From: Brevibacillus_H ginsengisoli
Lineage (GTDB): Bacteria > Bacillota > Bacilli > Brevibacillales > Brevibacillaceae
Assembly (NCBI RefSeq): GCF_050113715.1
Contig: NZ_JBNJQR010000005.1
Span: forward strand, 345,399-409,398
Length of the DNA: 64,000 nt
Direction of reading: 5' to 3'
Shown: piece after piece, positions 16,821-25,958 of the stretch
Layout of the letters: the number at the start of each line of letters is the position of its first letter
How positions within the stretch are numbered: position 1 is the stretch's first letter
Notes under the pieces: generated by a model
What the model saw: the letters and a program-made list of their open reading frames with translations, nothing else
What the model was told of the DNA's origin: nothing
Databases searched by the model: none
Program-made: the position numbers and the translations under genes

Positions 16821-17123
16821 GTGATTGAGGTGCAACCGTTGCATTTGAAGGAAGGGACGGCACTAGCGGTAACGGTCAGGCTGCCCAAAACTACATTACT
16901 CGCCGTAACCACCGACAAGGGCTATATTATGTGTGGCGCTTTGGATGTAGGGCTGTTAAATGAGAGACTGGCAAGCCGCGAAATACTTGCGGGTCGTGCC
17001 GTTGGTGTGAAAACGATCGACGAATTGTTGAACGCTCCGTTGGAGTCCGTGACGCATACCGCTGAAGCAATAGGAATTACCGTGGGGACTATTGGCCTAG
17101 ACGCCGTTCGAAAAATGTTCTAG
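16821..17123 (+). CDS. yunC: DUF1805 family protein (YunC-like)
   Basis: This is a 100-residue YunC/DUF1805 protein. The core KGYIMCGALDVGLLNERLASREILAGRAVGVKTI (positions about 34-67, split here for reading) is typical, with the conserved GYIMCG and RAVGVKT motifs. The function is unknown. The start is GTG after AAGGAGGGG. It ends the yun block and is followed by a strong terminator. Confidence 0.9.
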   Translation: MIEVQPLHLKEGTALAVTVRLPKTTLLAVTTDKGYIMCGALDVGLLNERLASREILAGRAVGVKTIDELLNAPLESVTHTAEAIGITVGTIGLDAVRKMF

Positions 17124-17152
17124 AGCATCCATTTACATGGATGCTCTCTTTT
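17122..17152 (+). terminator. Intrinsic terminator of the yun block
   Basis: AGAGCATCCAT (17122-17132) and ATGGATGCTCT (17137-17147) pair perfectly around a TTAC loop. A C-TTTT tail follows. Confidence 0.9.
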
Positions 17153-17230
17153 ACTATGATGGTTACAAGGAAGTTCTTGGTACAAGCAGCGTGATTTTGC
17201 TTCCAGGATGATGAAAGGCGAGTTGAACGA

Positions 17231-18325
17231 ATGCGGCTTATTGCAATGGCAAATTGCCAACCGGGGGAACGATTGGCAAAGAGTATATATAACAATAACG
17301 GAACAGTTCTGGTCGGTGAAGGTGTAGAACTGAATCAACGGATGATTGATCGCTTACAAGCTCTTAATATCACAGCGATTTATGTACATGATGAATTGAC
17401 CAAAGATATCGAAATCAAAGATGTGATCTCCGAGAGTACCCGCCGTGAAGCGTTGACGGTGATTCATACGACATTTCAGCTGTTTCTGGACGAGCCTAGT
17501 CGCTGGCAGAAGCACTTTAACTATAAGCAGTTGGGCAAGCAGTGCCGTCAAGCCATGGCATCGATTATTGATGAACTCAAACAAAACCGTACCGCTATGA
17601 ACTTGTTGGGAAGTGTTGTGGGAACCGATCACTATGTGTTTGCGCACTCCTTCAACGTAACTCTCTATACAACGGCGTTAGCGCTCAAGCTGAATTTGAA
17701 TGAAAGAGAACTAATGGAAATCGGCATTGGGGCAATGCTTCACGATGTGGGGAAAATGGCGATTCCTCCTGAGGTATTGCACAAGCCAGACCGGTTAACG
17801 GATGATGAATTCGAACAGATCAAGCAGCATGCGGAGATTGGGTTTGAGATTCTCCGTCGGCAGGAAGAGATTCCACTCCTGGCTGCGCACTGCGCTTATC
17901 AGCATCATGAGCGATTGGACGGCTCCGGGTATCCGCGTAATCTGACTGAACCGGAAATTCATAAGTATGCGAAGATTCTAGCGATCTGCGATGTATTCGA
18001 TGCACTGACAACGAATCGTGTGTATCGTCGCGCGATGCTGCCCCATCAGGCGATGGAGATTTTATATGCGGGTGTGGACACGCTATTCATCAAGGAATAT
18101 GTGGAGGCTTTCCGCGATACAATCGCCCTCTATCCAATCGGGTTAAGCGTCACGTTAAATACGGGAGTAGAAGGCATCGTGATTGATTACAATCGGGGTC
18201 TGCCTAGCCGACCGATTCTACGTATCTTAAAAGACGAACTAGGAAATGATCTGGATTCACCGTACGAGATCGACTTGTCCAAACGATTGAATCTTGTCAT
18301 CGATTCCTGCGATTTGTTGATGTAA
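17231..18325 (+). CDS. HD-GYP domain protein (cyclic-di-GMP phosphodiesterase type)
   Basis: The 364-residue protein has an N-terminal domain of about 110 residues resembling DUF3391 (LNQRMIDRLQALNITAIYV). An HD-GYP domain follows, with MLHDVGKMAIPPEVLHKP, HHERLDGSGYPRNL and CDVFDALTTNRVYR. The HD pair and the GYP motif are both intact, so cyclic-di-GMP hydrolysis is likely. No receiver or membrane domain is present. It is monocistronic, with a long terminator after it. The start is ATG 17231 after AAAGGCGAG. Confidence 0.9.
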   Translation: MRLIAMANCQPGERLAKSIYNNNGTVLVGEGVELNQRMIDRLQALNITAIYVHDELTKDIEIKDVISESTRREALTVIHTTFQLFLDEPSRWQKHFNYKQLGKQCRQAMASIIDELKQNRTAMNLLGSVVGTDHYVFAHSFNVTLYTTALALKLNLNERELMEIGIGAMLHDVGKMAIPPEVLHKPDRLTDDEFEQIKQHAEIGFEILRRQEEIPLLAAHCAYQHHERLDGSGYPRNLTEPEIHKYAKILAICDVFDALTTNRVYRRAMLPHQAMEILYAGVDTLFIKEYVEAFRDTIALYPIGLSVTLNTGVEGIVIDYNRGLPSRPILRILKDELGNDLDSPYEIDLSKRLNLVIDSCDLLM

Positions 18326-18344
18326 AGACTGAGTGAACGAACGA

Positions 18345-18395
18345 AAAAGAGTCAGGGTGGTTCGCAAGCGTGTGAACCGGCCTGACTCTTTTTTA
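18345..18395 (+). terminator. Intrinsic terminator of the HD-GYP gene
   Basis: AAGAGTCAGG pairs with CCTGACTCTT, and an inner GGTTC/GAACC stem is present, followed by TTTTTT. It ends about ten bases before structured element copy 1. Confidence 0.9.
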
Positions 18396-18396
18396 T

Positions 18397-18661
18397 ATTA
18401 TCGGAAAGTTTAATCATTTTACAGTGGTAAAGTGATTAAACTTATCCATTCGCGCAAGCCCGCCAAGAAAAGATTTCGTCCGCTTGCAGCTCATTTTAAG
18501 CGAAACAAAGCGCAGAGAATGAAGGAAGGAAAAGAGTCGGCATTCTTTACGTCAATGAGATACGAAGTGATTTTCTTGTCGACTCCCTTCCGTAGTGCAC
18601 GGAGCGGACAGTAGATGCTACACGCGAGCTTAAACAGAGCGGAAAGGGACGAAGTCTTTTC
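18397..18661 (+). repeat. Structured interspersed element, copy 1
   Basis: The copy has a TTATCGG boundary and a 17 bp hairpin (18406-18422 with 18427-18443, one G-U pair, loop AGTG). The conserved CCATTCGCG..AAGCCC stretch follows. The closing stem is GAAAAGATTTCGTCC (18467-18481) with GGACGAAGTCTTTTC (18647-18661). Inside are a nested GCTC..TTTAAGC / GCTTAAA..GAGC stem and the GGAAGG..GAGTCG / CGACTC..CCTTCC stem. GTCCGCT can also pair with AGCGGAC across the nested stem. It has no conserved open frame. It ends five bases from the stop codon of the convergent regulator gene. Confidence 0.85.
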
Positions 18662-18665
18662 ACAT

Positions 18666-19874
18666 TTACAAGAAAAAGATTTCGCGTGTAGCTCGATATT
18701 CACTTGGGGACATCAGCACGTTCTTTCTAAAGATTGAACTAAAGTAGTTAGGCGTATTGAAGCCGTTATCTTCCGCGATCACCTCGATCGTCTTGTTGGA
18801 GTGGCGCAGCATCCAGACAGCTCGCTGCAACCTGACAAACGTGACATATTCGACAAAGCTCATGCCGGTTTCTCTTTTAAACAGACGGCTGAAATAGGTG
18901 TAGCTCAGATTCACTTGATCCGCAACTGTTGCAATCGACAAGTCTTCATTGTAATGGTGGGAGATGTAGGAGATACATTTTTGAATACACACATCCTGAC
19001 TGATCTCTTCAAAAAATCGCAGCGACATCGTGCGGGAAGGGGGCGTATGTCTCGCTTTACGCGCCTGCAAGTATGATTTGTACAGGGAGGACGGATCTTC
19101 TGTCACGCTTCCGACTCCAATATAGATGTGAATGTCATAATCGCGTTTCAACTGTTCAATGGCCTCAAGCAAAGCGCTGGTCAACTCCTCCCAGTCCCTT
19201 AAAGAAGGGTAGCAATAGGGAACACGGGAGAGGAATAGCAAATGCTTGTGAAAAGGCAAAAAGTAAAGCGGCTTGATCAGCGGAGCCAGTTTTTCTTCCA
19301 GAGTAGATTGGATGAGAGCAGGCGCCAATGCTGCGCGTTCGATTTCATCGTCAGGTTGGTCTTTGATAAACCCTTGTAAAAAGTAGACGATATTTGGGAA
19401 TCTCCGATCGGGAAAGAGCTTGCTGGCAGCTTGCAACTCATTCTCGTTAATAGATTCACCCAACAATCTACGTAAAAAGGATTCGCGAACATAGGCCGAT
19501 TTATAGCTTTCCTCCTTGTCGGAAGAAGCAAGAATTCGTTTCAGCATGTTCAGGAAAATGTGTTTTTTTAGCGGCTTGATCAAGAAGAAGTCAAGGCGCA
19601 GTCGGCAAATGAGCTGGATCATATGGAGTTGTGAACGATCAATGAGCAAGATCATTCGCAGGTCTGGCTGTTTCTTTTGAAGGCGGTAAATGGTTACCCA
19701 GTCGAACGAGTGATTCACCTCAACGAACATCATCGTTGAACCCTGGAAGGGGGAGTGAAGGCTGGTCTGTCCAAGACTCGGATGGGAATGGCGGTCAGCG
19801 AAATACTCCGTAATCCAGGATTGCAAAGTCTCTTGCTGAATCGGTTCGTGGACAAGCAGTCGAATATTGTTCAT
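18666..19874 (-). CDS. Response-regulator-like AraC-type transcription factor
   Basis: The protein has 402 residues. The N-terminal part resembles a degenerate receiver domain (FFLIKPLKKHIFL has the typical terminal KP). I see no clear phosphoacceptor aspartate. The last 100 residues are an AraC-type DNA-binding domain (LSIATVADQVNLSYTYFSRLFKRETG and GFNTPNYFSSIFRK). The middle resembles the YesN-type linker. No partner histidine kinase is adjacent. It is divergent from the DUF485/symporter operon and may control it. A GTG at 19883 is in frame, but AGCAGGTGA precedes ATG 19874, the preferred start. Confidence 0.85.
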   Translation of the reverse strand: MNNIRLLVHEPIQQETLQSWITEYFADRHSHPSLGQTSLHSPFQGSTMMFVEVNHSFDWVTIYRLQKKQPDLRMILLIDRSQLHMIQLICRLRLDFFLIKPLKKHIFLNMLKRILASSDKEESYKSAYVRESFLRRLLGESINENELQAASKLFPDRRFPNIVYFLQGFIKDQPDDEIERAALAPALIQSTLEEKLAPLIKPLYFLPFHKHLLFLSRVPYCYPSLRDWEELTSALLEAIEQLKRDYDIHIYIGVGSVTEDPSSLYKSYLQARKARHTPPSRTMSLRFFEEISQDVCIQKCISYISHHYNEDLSIATVADQVNLSYTYFSRLFKRETGMSFVEYVTFVRLQRAVWMLRHSNKTIEVIAEDNGFNTPNYFSSIFRKNVLMSPSEYRATREIFFL

Positions 19875-20035
19875 TATTGTCACCTGCTCTCAATTTAACA
19901 AAAATTTATATATTTCTGACAATTTATTGTAAGGTATTGTCCCTCTCAACTCTGTAAAATCTCATTATGTCGGTTTTCATATAAAGGAGGGAAGAGGTAA
20001 ACCGACTACACGATGACAAGGAGGGGGTAAATAGT

Positions 20036-20398
20036 ATGGCTGGGGAATACTCAAAGTATGATTACGTGGAAGCGAATACGGTTGATATCGATCAATTGGA
20101 GCCTCTAGATTTCGAAACAGACGGAATTATCAAAGCCGATTTGGGTACAGGTCTGAAACTTGCTTTCATCTATTTCGCCTTTATTCTAGCGATGCCTGTC
20201 TTAAATTGGTTCGCGGGTGGTTTCATGTTTTCGCGGATGTGGGGCGGTATGACCTACGCGTGGTTTTTCACGGGAATCGTAGCCATGCTAATGGCTTTTC
20301 TCATCGCGTATATCAATATCCACTCCTACGAGAAGCGTCTACTAAAAAATGCGAATCGAACACAGGCAAAAGAGAATGAAAGGAGAAGGATCGGATGA
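20036..20398 (+). CDS. DUF485 family membrane protein
   Basis: This 120-residue protein has two membrane spans (about residues 43-62 and 78-96) and belongs to the DUF485 (YjcH-like) family. These proteins are nearly always encoded just before an acetate-type sodium:solute symporter, as here, and may act as a small subunit. The frame overlaps the symporter start by four bases (ATGA). The start ATG follows AAGGAGGGGG. Confidence 0.85.
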   Translation: MAGEYSKYDYVEANTVDIDQLEPLDFETDGIIKADLGTGLKLAFIYFAFILAMPVLNWFAGGFMFSRMWGGMTYAWFFTGIVAMLMAFLIAYINIHSYEKRLLKNANRTQAKENERRRIG

Positions 20399-21963
20399 TA
20401 CAAACCTTACTGGAACCGAAAATTCTGTTTACAATCATTCTGATGGGAACCATCGTTTATATTACGTACGTGAGCAAGCGCAGCACTACAGCGACAGACT
20501 ACTTCGTTGGCGGCAGGAGTTTTGGCTGGTTCATGAACGGCTCAGCGATTGGCGGCGATTATTTAAGTGCCGCAACGTTCCTTGGCATCGCTGGATTAAC
20601 CTACAAGCTGGGTTATGATGGTGCTTACTACGCCTTTTGCTTTTCGATTGGTTTAACACTCTTGGCTATATTCGTTGCGGGCCCGCTTAGAAGGTTCGGA
20701 GCTTTTACGGTTGCTGATTTCCTCGCGTATCGCTTTCATAGCAAACGGGCACGAATTGTTGCGGTGGCGGTCGTTCTCTCGATTTCAGGTTTCTATGCGG
20801 CGCCTCAGTTGTTGGGTGCGGCACAGATTATGAGCATGTTTTTTGGAACCAGCTATGAATTTGGCATTATTTTTACTTGCGCGGTTATGATCTTTTATGT
20901 AGGGGTCGGCGGAATGAAAGGGACGACCATCAATCAGGCGCTTGAATTATGGATTCGTCTGGGGGCGTTTATCTTGATGGTGGGTGCCGCGATCTACGGA
21001 GGACTTCACTACCAGCAAATTCTGACGGCAATTAATGAGTTTTCGGGAACTGTCGCCAATACGGCTCAGTACGCGAAGGATGGCAAAGACATTGTGTTTG
21101 ACGGCACCAAGTGGACAGGTACAGGGAACTTCTTCCCGAGCTTTATTCAAACCTTGTCGATGACTATCGGGCTTGCGTTTGGCACGATTGGACTTCCTCA
21201 TATTCTACTTCGTTTTTACACGAATCCTAGCGCCAAGGCCGCGCGTCGTTCAGCCATAATGGCGATCGGGATTGCCAGCTTGTTCTTCTTCTTTGCGGTC
21301 TATCTTGGTGTGGTTGGTCGGTCGATTTTCTTAAGTGGTACGGCCGAACCTCAAGTGATGAAAGACTTGATTACAGGCGGCGACAACATGGTCATTCCTT
21401 CTACCGCCCAGGCTTTAGGTGGCAAATGGTTGTTAGGATTAGTCATCGCAGGGGCGTTTGCCGCGATTTTCTCCAATCTGTCCGGCTTGTTTATTGCAAG
21501 CTCTGGTGCGCTTGCTCACGATCTTTACGCGTCCTTGTTCCGTAAAAACATCACCGAAAGAGAACGAATCATTGCCGGTAAAGTCTCCATCGTTATCTTT
21601 GGAATTCTGTACGGTGCCCTCGGCCTCATGGTCAAAAGCGCGTCGATCGGCCATCTGGTAGCCCTTGCCTTTACTGTCGCAGCTAGTACGTTTACTCCGA
21701 TCTTCATTCTCGGAATCTGGTGGAGAGGTATGACAGAGAAGGGGGCGATTGCTGGTCTGATCGTTGGGCTTGCGGTGTCCATGTACATGATCCTCTTGTC
21801 GAGCACACTTCCTGCTTATCTCCAATTCAAGTCACCCGGGATTATCACCGTGCCGCTTGGTTTCTTGACTGTATGGCTGGTCTCCAAGCTGGATCGGCAA
21901 GTTCCGGGAGACGTGAATGAATTTATGAAAAAAGTTCATTCCAAGCAATCAGAAGCGGCATAA
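20395..21963 (+). CDS. actP: Sodium:solute symporter, acetate/monocarboxylate (ActP-like)
   Basis: This 522-residue protein has about 13 membrane spans and belongs to the SSS family. The motifs ATDYFVGGRSFGWFMNGSAI and GDYLSAATFLG are typical of the ActP branch, together with the DUF485 partner upstream. Acetate or another short carboxylate is the likely substrate, imported with Na+. The gene starts inside the end of the DUF485 gene. A divergent AraC-type regulator lies upstream. Confidence 0.88.
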   Translation: MIQTLLEPKILFTIILMGTIVYITYVSKRSTTATDYFVGGRSFGWFMNGSAIGGDYLSAATFLGIAGLTYKLGYDGAYYAFCFSIGLTLLAIFVAGPLRRFGAFTVADFLAYRFHSKRARIVAVAVVLSISGFYAAPQLLGAAQIMSMFFGTSYEFGIIFTCAVMIFYVGVGGMKGTTINQALELWIRLGAFILMVGAAIYGGLHYQQILTAINEFSGTVANTAQYAKDGKDIVFDGTKWTGTGNFFPSFIQTLSMTIGLAFGTIGLPHILLRFYTNPSAKAARRSAIMAIGIASLFFFFAVYLGVVGRSIFLSGTAEPQVMKDLITGGDNMVIPSTAQALGGKWLLGLVIAGAFAAIFSNLSGLFIASSGALAHDLYASLFRKNITERERIIAGKVSIVIFGILYGALGLMVKSASIGHLVALAFTVAASTFTPIFILGIWWRGMTEKGAIAGLIVGLAVSMYMILLSSTLPAYLQFKSPGIITVPLGFLTVWLVSKLDRQVPGDVNEFMKKVHSKQSEAA

Positions 21964-21985
21964 GCCTATTCTAATATGAAAACGG

Positions 21986-22020
21986 TTACCGTGGTCGGAT
22001 TTTGGCCACGGTTCTATAAT
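21986..22020. terminator. Hairpin between the symporter and CorA genes
   Basis: ACCGTGG (21988-21994) pairs with CCACGGT (22006-22012). The T-tail is weak. Its position between convergent genes suggests a shared terminator. Confidence 0.55.
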
Positions 22021-22030
22021 TTGTCAAATT

Positions 22031-22966
22031 TTACAACCATCCTTTTTTCTTAAACAACGCATACATGCCGATTCCAACCGTGAGCATGACTCCAAGGACC
22101 ACAAAGTAACCATTGCGCGTATGCAGCTCGGGCATGTTATCGAAGTTCATGCCATAAATCCCGGTCACAATCGTCAGCGGCATAAAAATGGTCGTTAATG
22201 CAGTAAAAACACGCATCGTCTCGTTTGCTCGATTGGCGAGAGCGGCTTGGTAAGCTTCCCGCAAGTTGCCCATGAGATCACGGAAGGTGTCGAAGGTCTC
22301 CACGATCTTAACGGAGTTCTCCAGAATGTCTCCAAAATATTTTTGCAACCGATCGTTAATCAAGGCGAGTTCTTTTTTATTTAAAGCGGAGATCAGATCA
22401 CGCTGGGGACCCAGCATTTTTTTGGCGTAAAGTATCTCACTTCGAATCCCGATAATCTCATTCAGTTGGGAATTGTCTGGTTTGACAAGGATTTTTTTCT
22501 CCAATTCTTCAATCAAATCCTCGATATCGTCGATGACCCCGAAGTAATTCTTTACGATCAAATCAATGAAGTGATAGAGCATGTAATCTGCGGTATTAAT
22601 CTCTTCATCATGAATCTCCTGTTCAAGCTGCTTGATTTCCTGGATGGGGTATTTGGTAATGGTAACGATATAGTGAGCCCCGATGAAGATATTCACCTCA
22701 TGCAGAAGAATATCCTGATTGGCGAATTCGACGCTGTTGATCACGATGAAGTAATGGTTGTCGTAGATTTCCAGCTTGGGGCGCTGTTCTTCTTCGTCGA
22801 TACAATCTTCAATCGCCAAATCGTGAAACCCAAAGATCCGTTGCAATTCATCCAAATCAAATAAGCCGGCATGAATCCAATAGAAACCATAGCTTGGACT
22901 GGTTTTGGTTTCTTCGATATCTTCAATTTCCTGCATGTGGCCATTTTGGACAAGCATAATTCTCAT
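22031..22966 (-). CDS. corA: CorA-family divalent cation transporter
   Basis: This 311-residue CorA/MIT-family channel has a long cytoplasmic helical region and then two C-terminal membrane helices. The signature GMN motif is in YGMNFDNMPE. It transports Mg2+ or Co2+, and the paralogue type cannot be told. An upstream in-frame start at 23008 would add 14 polar residues (NEEGSSSR-type). The ATG at 22966 (MRIMLVQN) follows GGGGAG and looks more natural. It stands alone. Confidence 0.9.
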   Translation of the reverse strand: MRIMLVQNGHMQEIEDIEETKTSPSYGFYWIHAGLFDLDELQRIFGFHDLAIEDCIDEEEQRPKLEIYDNHYFIVINSVEFANQDILLHEVNIFIGAHYIVTITKYPIQEIKQLEQEIHDEEINTADYMLYHFIDLIVKNYFGVIDDIEDLIEELEKKILVKPDNSQLNEIIGIRSEILYAKKMLGPQRDLISALNKKELALINDRLQKYFGDILENSVKIVETFDTFRDLMGNLREAYQAALANRANETMRVFTALTTIFMPLTIVTGIYGMNFDNMPELHTRNGYFVVLGVMLTVGIGMYALFKKKGWL

Positions 22967-23098
22967 GCGGGAGCTGCTCCCCTCTTCATTTGTCGGGCAT
23001 ACTGCCAATATTGTATTAGTATACCATTTTTTTGCTTGACCTTACCGCTGCGTTATCCTTCATGATGGTTCCAACCCAATAACAAGGAGGAATCAGAT

Positions 23099-24418
23099 GT
23101 GAAGGAGTCTAAAAAAGTTTTGCTTACGGGTGGTCTTATCATGCAAGGCTTGGGCAATGAGCTGAGCTTCGAATCCAAGGACATCCTGATTGAGAACGGC
23201 AAGATCGCCCGGATTGGGGATGATCTGCAATTGGATCAACATACTCTGGGAGAGGTCGAGGTACGATCAGTGAAGGGGAAGTGGATTTTGCCTGGCTTAA
23301 TCAATACGCACAATCACGCGGGGATGAGCCTGTTGCGTTGTTTTAGTGACGATAAGCGCCTGATGGAATGGTTGAGCCACAAAATGCTGCCAGCTGAGGC
23401 AAGAATGACTGCCGAAGATATTTATTGGGGGACGCAGCTGGCGATGCTGGAGATGGTGAAGTCTGGAACCACAACGTTTGCTGATATGTACATGGAAATG
23501 GAGCATGTCGCACAGGCGGTATTGGAAGCGGGTATGCGGGCATCGTTGTGCAGAGGGATGGTGTTTCTGGAAGACGATGGCGGTAAAAGGGTTCAGGAAG
23601 CGTTAACGTTAGTTGAACGTTGGAACGACCAGGGAGATGGCAGAATTCAAGTGATGCTTGGAGCCCATGCGCCGTTTACTTGTCCGCCAGAGAGCTTGCG
23701 GATGATTCTGGGGCTCGCCAAGGAAAGAAACGTCCCGATCCATATCCATTTGGCGGAAACGGAAGAAGAAGGGGAGAAGATTCAAGCACAATACGGATGT
23801 ACACCAACGGAGTATCTGGGGCGATGCGGTCTGTTGGATGGCCATCCGATTCTGCTAGCCCATGCCGTTCATCTGACAGAAGAGGATATTGGCTTACTCA
23901 GTGGCATTCAAGGCGGGGTAGCGCATAACCCAGTCAGCAACTTCAAGCTTGGCTGCGGAATTGCCCCAGTTGAATCAATGCTGGAGCGAGGCATCACTGT
24001 TGGACTAGGGACAGATGGAGCTGGGAGCGCATCATCGCTTGATATGTTTCTCACGATGCAGGCTGCGAGCTGGATGCAAAAAGTAACCTTCCGCGATCCC
24101 ACCAGACTCTCGGCACGGCAAGTTCTTACCATGGCGACCCAAAATGGAGCAGACATTCTAGGTATGGGGCAAACGACAGGCAGCCTGGAGTTAGGGAAAG
24201 CGGCTGATCTGATCGTGATCAATCCGGATGTGGCTCACTTGACTCCACAGCATGATGTTGCCAGCTTACTGGTCTATGCCGCCAAGGGATCGGACGTAGA
24301 GAGTGTCATGGTAAATGGTCGGATGCTCATGGATCAAGGTCAAATGCTATTGGTCGATGAAGAACGGATCAAATATGAAGCGAGCATCCGGGCCAAACGG
24401 ATTGTCGAGGGAATTTAG
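23099..24418 (+). CDS. mtaD: Amidohydrolase, MTA/SAH deaminase type
   Basis: This 439-residue metal-dependent hydrolase has the motifs NTHNHAGMSLLR, HIHLAETEEE, AHAVHLTEEDI and LGTDGAGSASSLDMF. These are the metal ligands and active-site residues of the MtaD/TrzA/AtzB branch that deaminates S-adenosylhomocysteine, methylthioadenosine or related purines. The exact substrate is not certain. The start is GTG 23099 after AAGGAGG. The 3' end overlaps the convergent MocR gene by four bases. Confidence 0.85.
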   Translation: MKESKKVLLTGGLIMQGLGNELSFESKDILIENGKIARIGDDLQLDQHTLGEVEVRSVKGKWILPGLINTHNHAGMSLLRCFSDDKRLMEWLSHKMLPAEARMTAEDIYWGTQLAMLEMVKSGTTTFADMYMEMEHVAQAVLEAGMRASLCRGMVFLEDDGGKRVQEALTLVERWNDQGDGRIQVMLGAHAPFTCPPESLRMILGLAKERNVPIHIHLAETEEEGEKIQAQYGCTPTEYLGRCGLLDGHPILLAHAVHLTEEDIGLLSGIQGGVAHNPVSNFKLGCGIAPVESMLERGITVGLGTDGAGSASSLDMFLTMQAASWMQKVTFRDPTRLSARQVLTMATQNGADILGMGQTTGSLELGKAADLIVINPDVAHLTPQHDVASLLVYAAKGSDVESVMVNGRMLMDQGQMLLVDEERIKYEASIRAKRIVEGI

Positions 24419-25839
24419 GCCAACCAGAGCTCGGCTAGCAAGCGAATCCCTTCTTCAATCTCATCAGCGGATAGCCCACCGAATCCCAGTAAAATTCTTG
24501 GCCGATCAAAACAATTTGAAGTATGGTTCATCCAAGTATGCGTGATGGTGTACACCTTGATCCCTGCATGTGCAGCCTGTTCCGCCAGCTCTTCCGAAGT
24601 ACTATCGCTATCCATTTCCAACAAGATATGTAGTCCGGCTGATTGAGCCAGTACCGTGGCGTGGTTGGCAAACTGTCGATGGATTGCGTCCAACAGGCAT
24701 TGATGCTTCTTTTCATAGATTTTGCGCATGCGTCGGATATGCTTGTCCCAATGCCCCTTTTGCATGAACAGCTGCAGGGCCCGTTGTTGAAGGCGAGGGA
24801 CTGGCGCAGGGTAGATATGAAACTGCTGATGATACAACGTAAGTAATGGAGCGGGCAGAACCATATAATTCATCCGAAGAGCGGGAGAAAGGGATTTAGA
24901 GAAATTGCCGATATACACAACGGTGCCGTCTTGATCCAGACCTTGCAAGGATGGGGCTGGTTTGACGTTGTAGCGAAACTCTCCATCGTAATCGTTCTCC
25001 AGGATCACACCACCCGTTTGTTTGGCCCACTGCAACAGCTTCAATCGTTTTGTAATCGACATCACCATTCCATAAGGGTATTGATGGGCGGGGGTCACAT
25101 AGACGGCAGTTGCCCCGCTTAGAATCAGTTGATCGATGTTGATTCCGTCCTCGTCCAACTCAACTGGTACCACCTTCAGTCCATGCTGCTCCATGACCAT
25201 CCGCATGTTGGAATAGCCAGGCTCCTCAATCGCCACTCGTTGATGACCGACACGCAGCATCAGCGAGAGCAAACTGACGCATTCATGAAGCCCCGTACCA
25301 AGGACGATCTGTCCAGCATCACAGGCAACTGTTCGCGCTTGTCGCAGATAGCGGGCAATCTCTTCTCGAAGTTCAGGCTCCCCTTGATTGTCTCCATAAA
25401 AGGCAAAGTCCTCCGGGTATCGTTCCAGAGCTTCTTGCAAACATTTGCGCCAGAGGGTGAAAGGGAAGTGATCAACATCAATGACGGAGCCGTGAAAATT
25501 AATCTGGTAGTCGTCATACTTCAAGTGCGGGGGTTCAAACACAGTGCCAGGCTTGAAAAGGGCGGGGAGTTGTTCACTCCAATCCGTCAAATCCAGTGAA
25601 GCGACGAAGAAACCGCTCCGCTCTCGGCTGTCGATATACCCTTCCGCGAGTAATTGGTGGTAGGCGGTTTCGATGGTCATTTTGCTTACTCCCATTGATC
25701 GGGAGAGATGACGAACAGAGGGCAATCGGGTGTGAGGAGTCAGTCTGCCCGCTTGGATTTCATCTCGAAAATACTGATAGATTTGAGCATAGAGAGGGGA
25801 AGTAGAGTGGTGTTGGATGATCGGTGTAACTTCTGTCAC
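24415..25839 (-). CDS. MocR-type regulator (GntR HTH plus aminotransferase fold)
   Basis: The protein has 474 residues. Residues about 10-80 are a GntR winged helix (DEIQAGRLTPHTRLPSVRHLSRSMGVSKMTIETAY). The rest is a class I aminotransferase fold with the PLP lysine in IGNFSKSLSPALRM. MocR/PdxR proteins sense PLP and control vitamin B6 or GABA genes. No pdx gene is nearby, so the target is unknown. Divergent from it is a GNAT gene, about 120 bases apart, which may be the target. Confidence 0.9.
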   Translation of the reverse strand: MTEVTPIIQHHSTSPLYAQIYQYFRDEIQAGRLTPHTRLPSVRHLSRSMGVSKMTIETAYHQLLAEGYIDSRERSGFFVASLDLTDWSEQLPALFKPGTVFEPPHLKYDDYQINFHGSVIDVDHFPFTLWRKCLQEALERYPEDFAFYGDNQGEPELREEIARYLRQARTVACDAGQIVLGTGLHECVSLLSLMLRVGHQRVAIEEPGYSNMRMVMEQHGLKVVPVELDEDGINIDQLILSGATAVYVTPAHQYPYGMVMSITKRLKLLQWAKQTGGVILENDYDGEFRYNVKPAPSLQGLDQDGTVVYIGNFSKSLSPALRMNYMVLPAPLLTLYHQQFHIYPAPVPRLQQRALQLFMQKGHWDKHIRRMRKIYEKKHQCLLDAIHRQFANHATVLAQSAGLHILLEMDSDSTSEELAEQAAHAGIKVYTITHTWMNHTSNCFDRPRILLGFGGLSADEIEEGIRLLAELWLA

Positions 25840-25958
25840 GGATGCCTCCTAAACAAACTGACCTGATCTTTTTGTTTGGAACTGACTCTCTTAATAGGAG
25901 CAGATTCTCGTTATACTCATTGTAACAGAAAACCAGTTTTTACTAGGGAGGAATTTGA

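Noticed and set aside
18432..18614. 60-codon frame within element copy 1 (and a 64-codon frame in copy 2).
   Set aside because: The frames have unrelated products and are not kept in copy 3. The region is conserved for structure, not coding.
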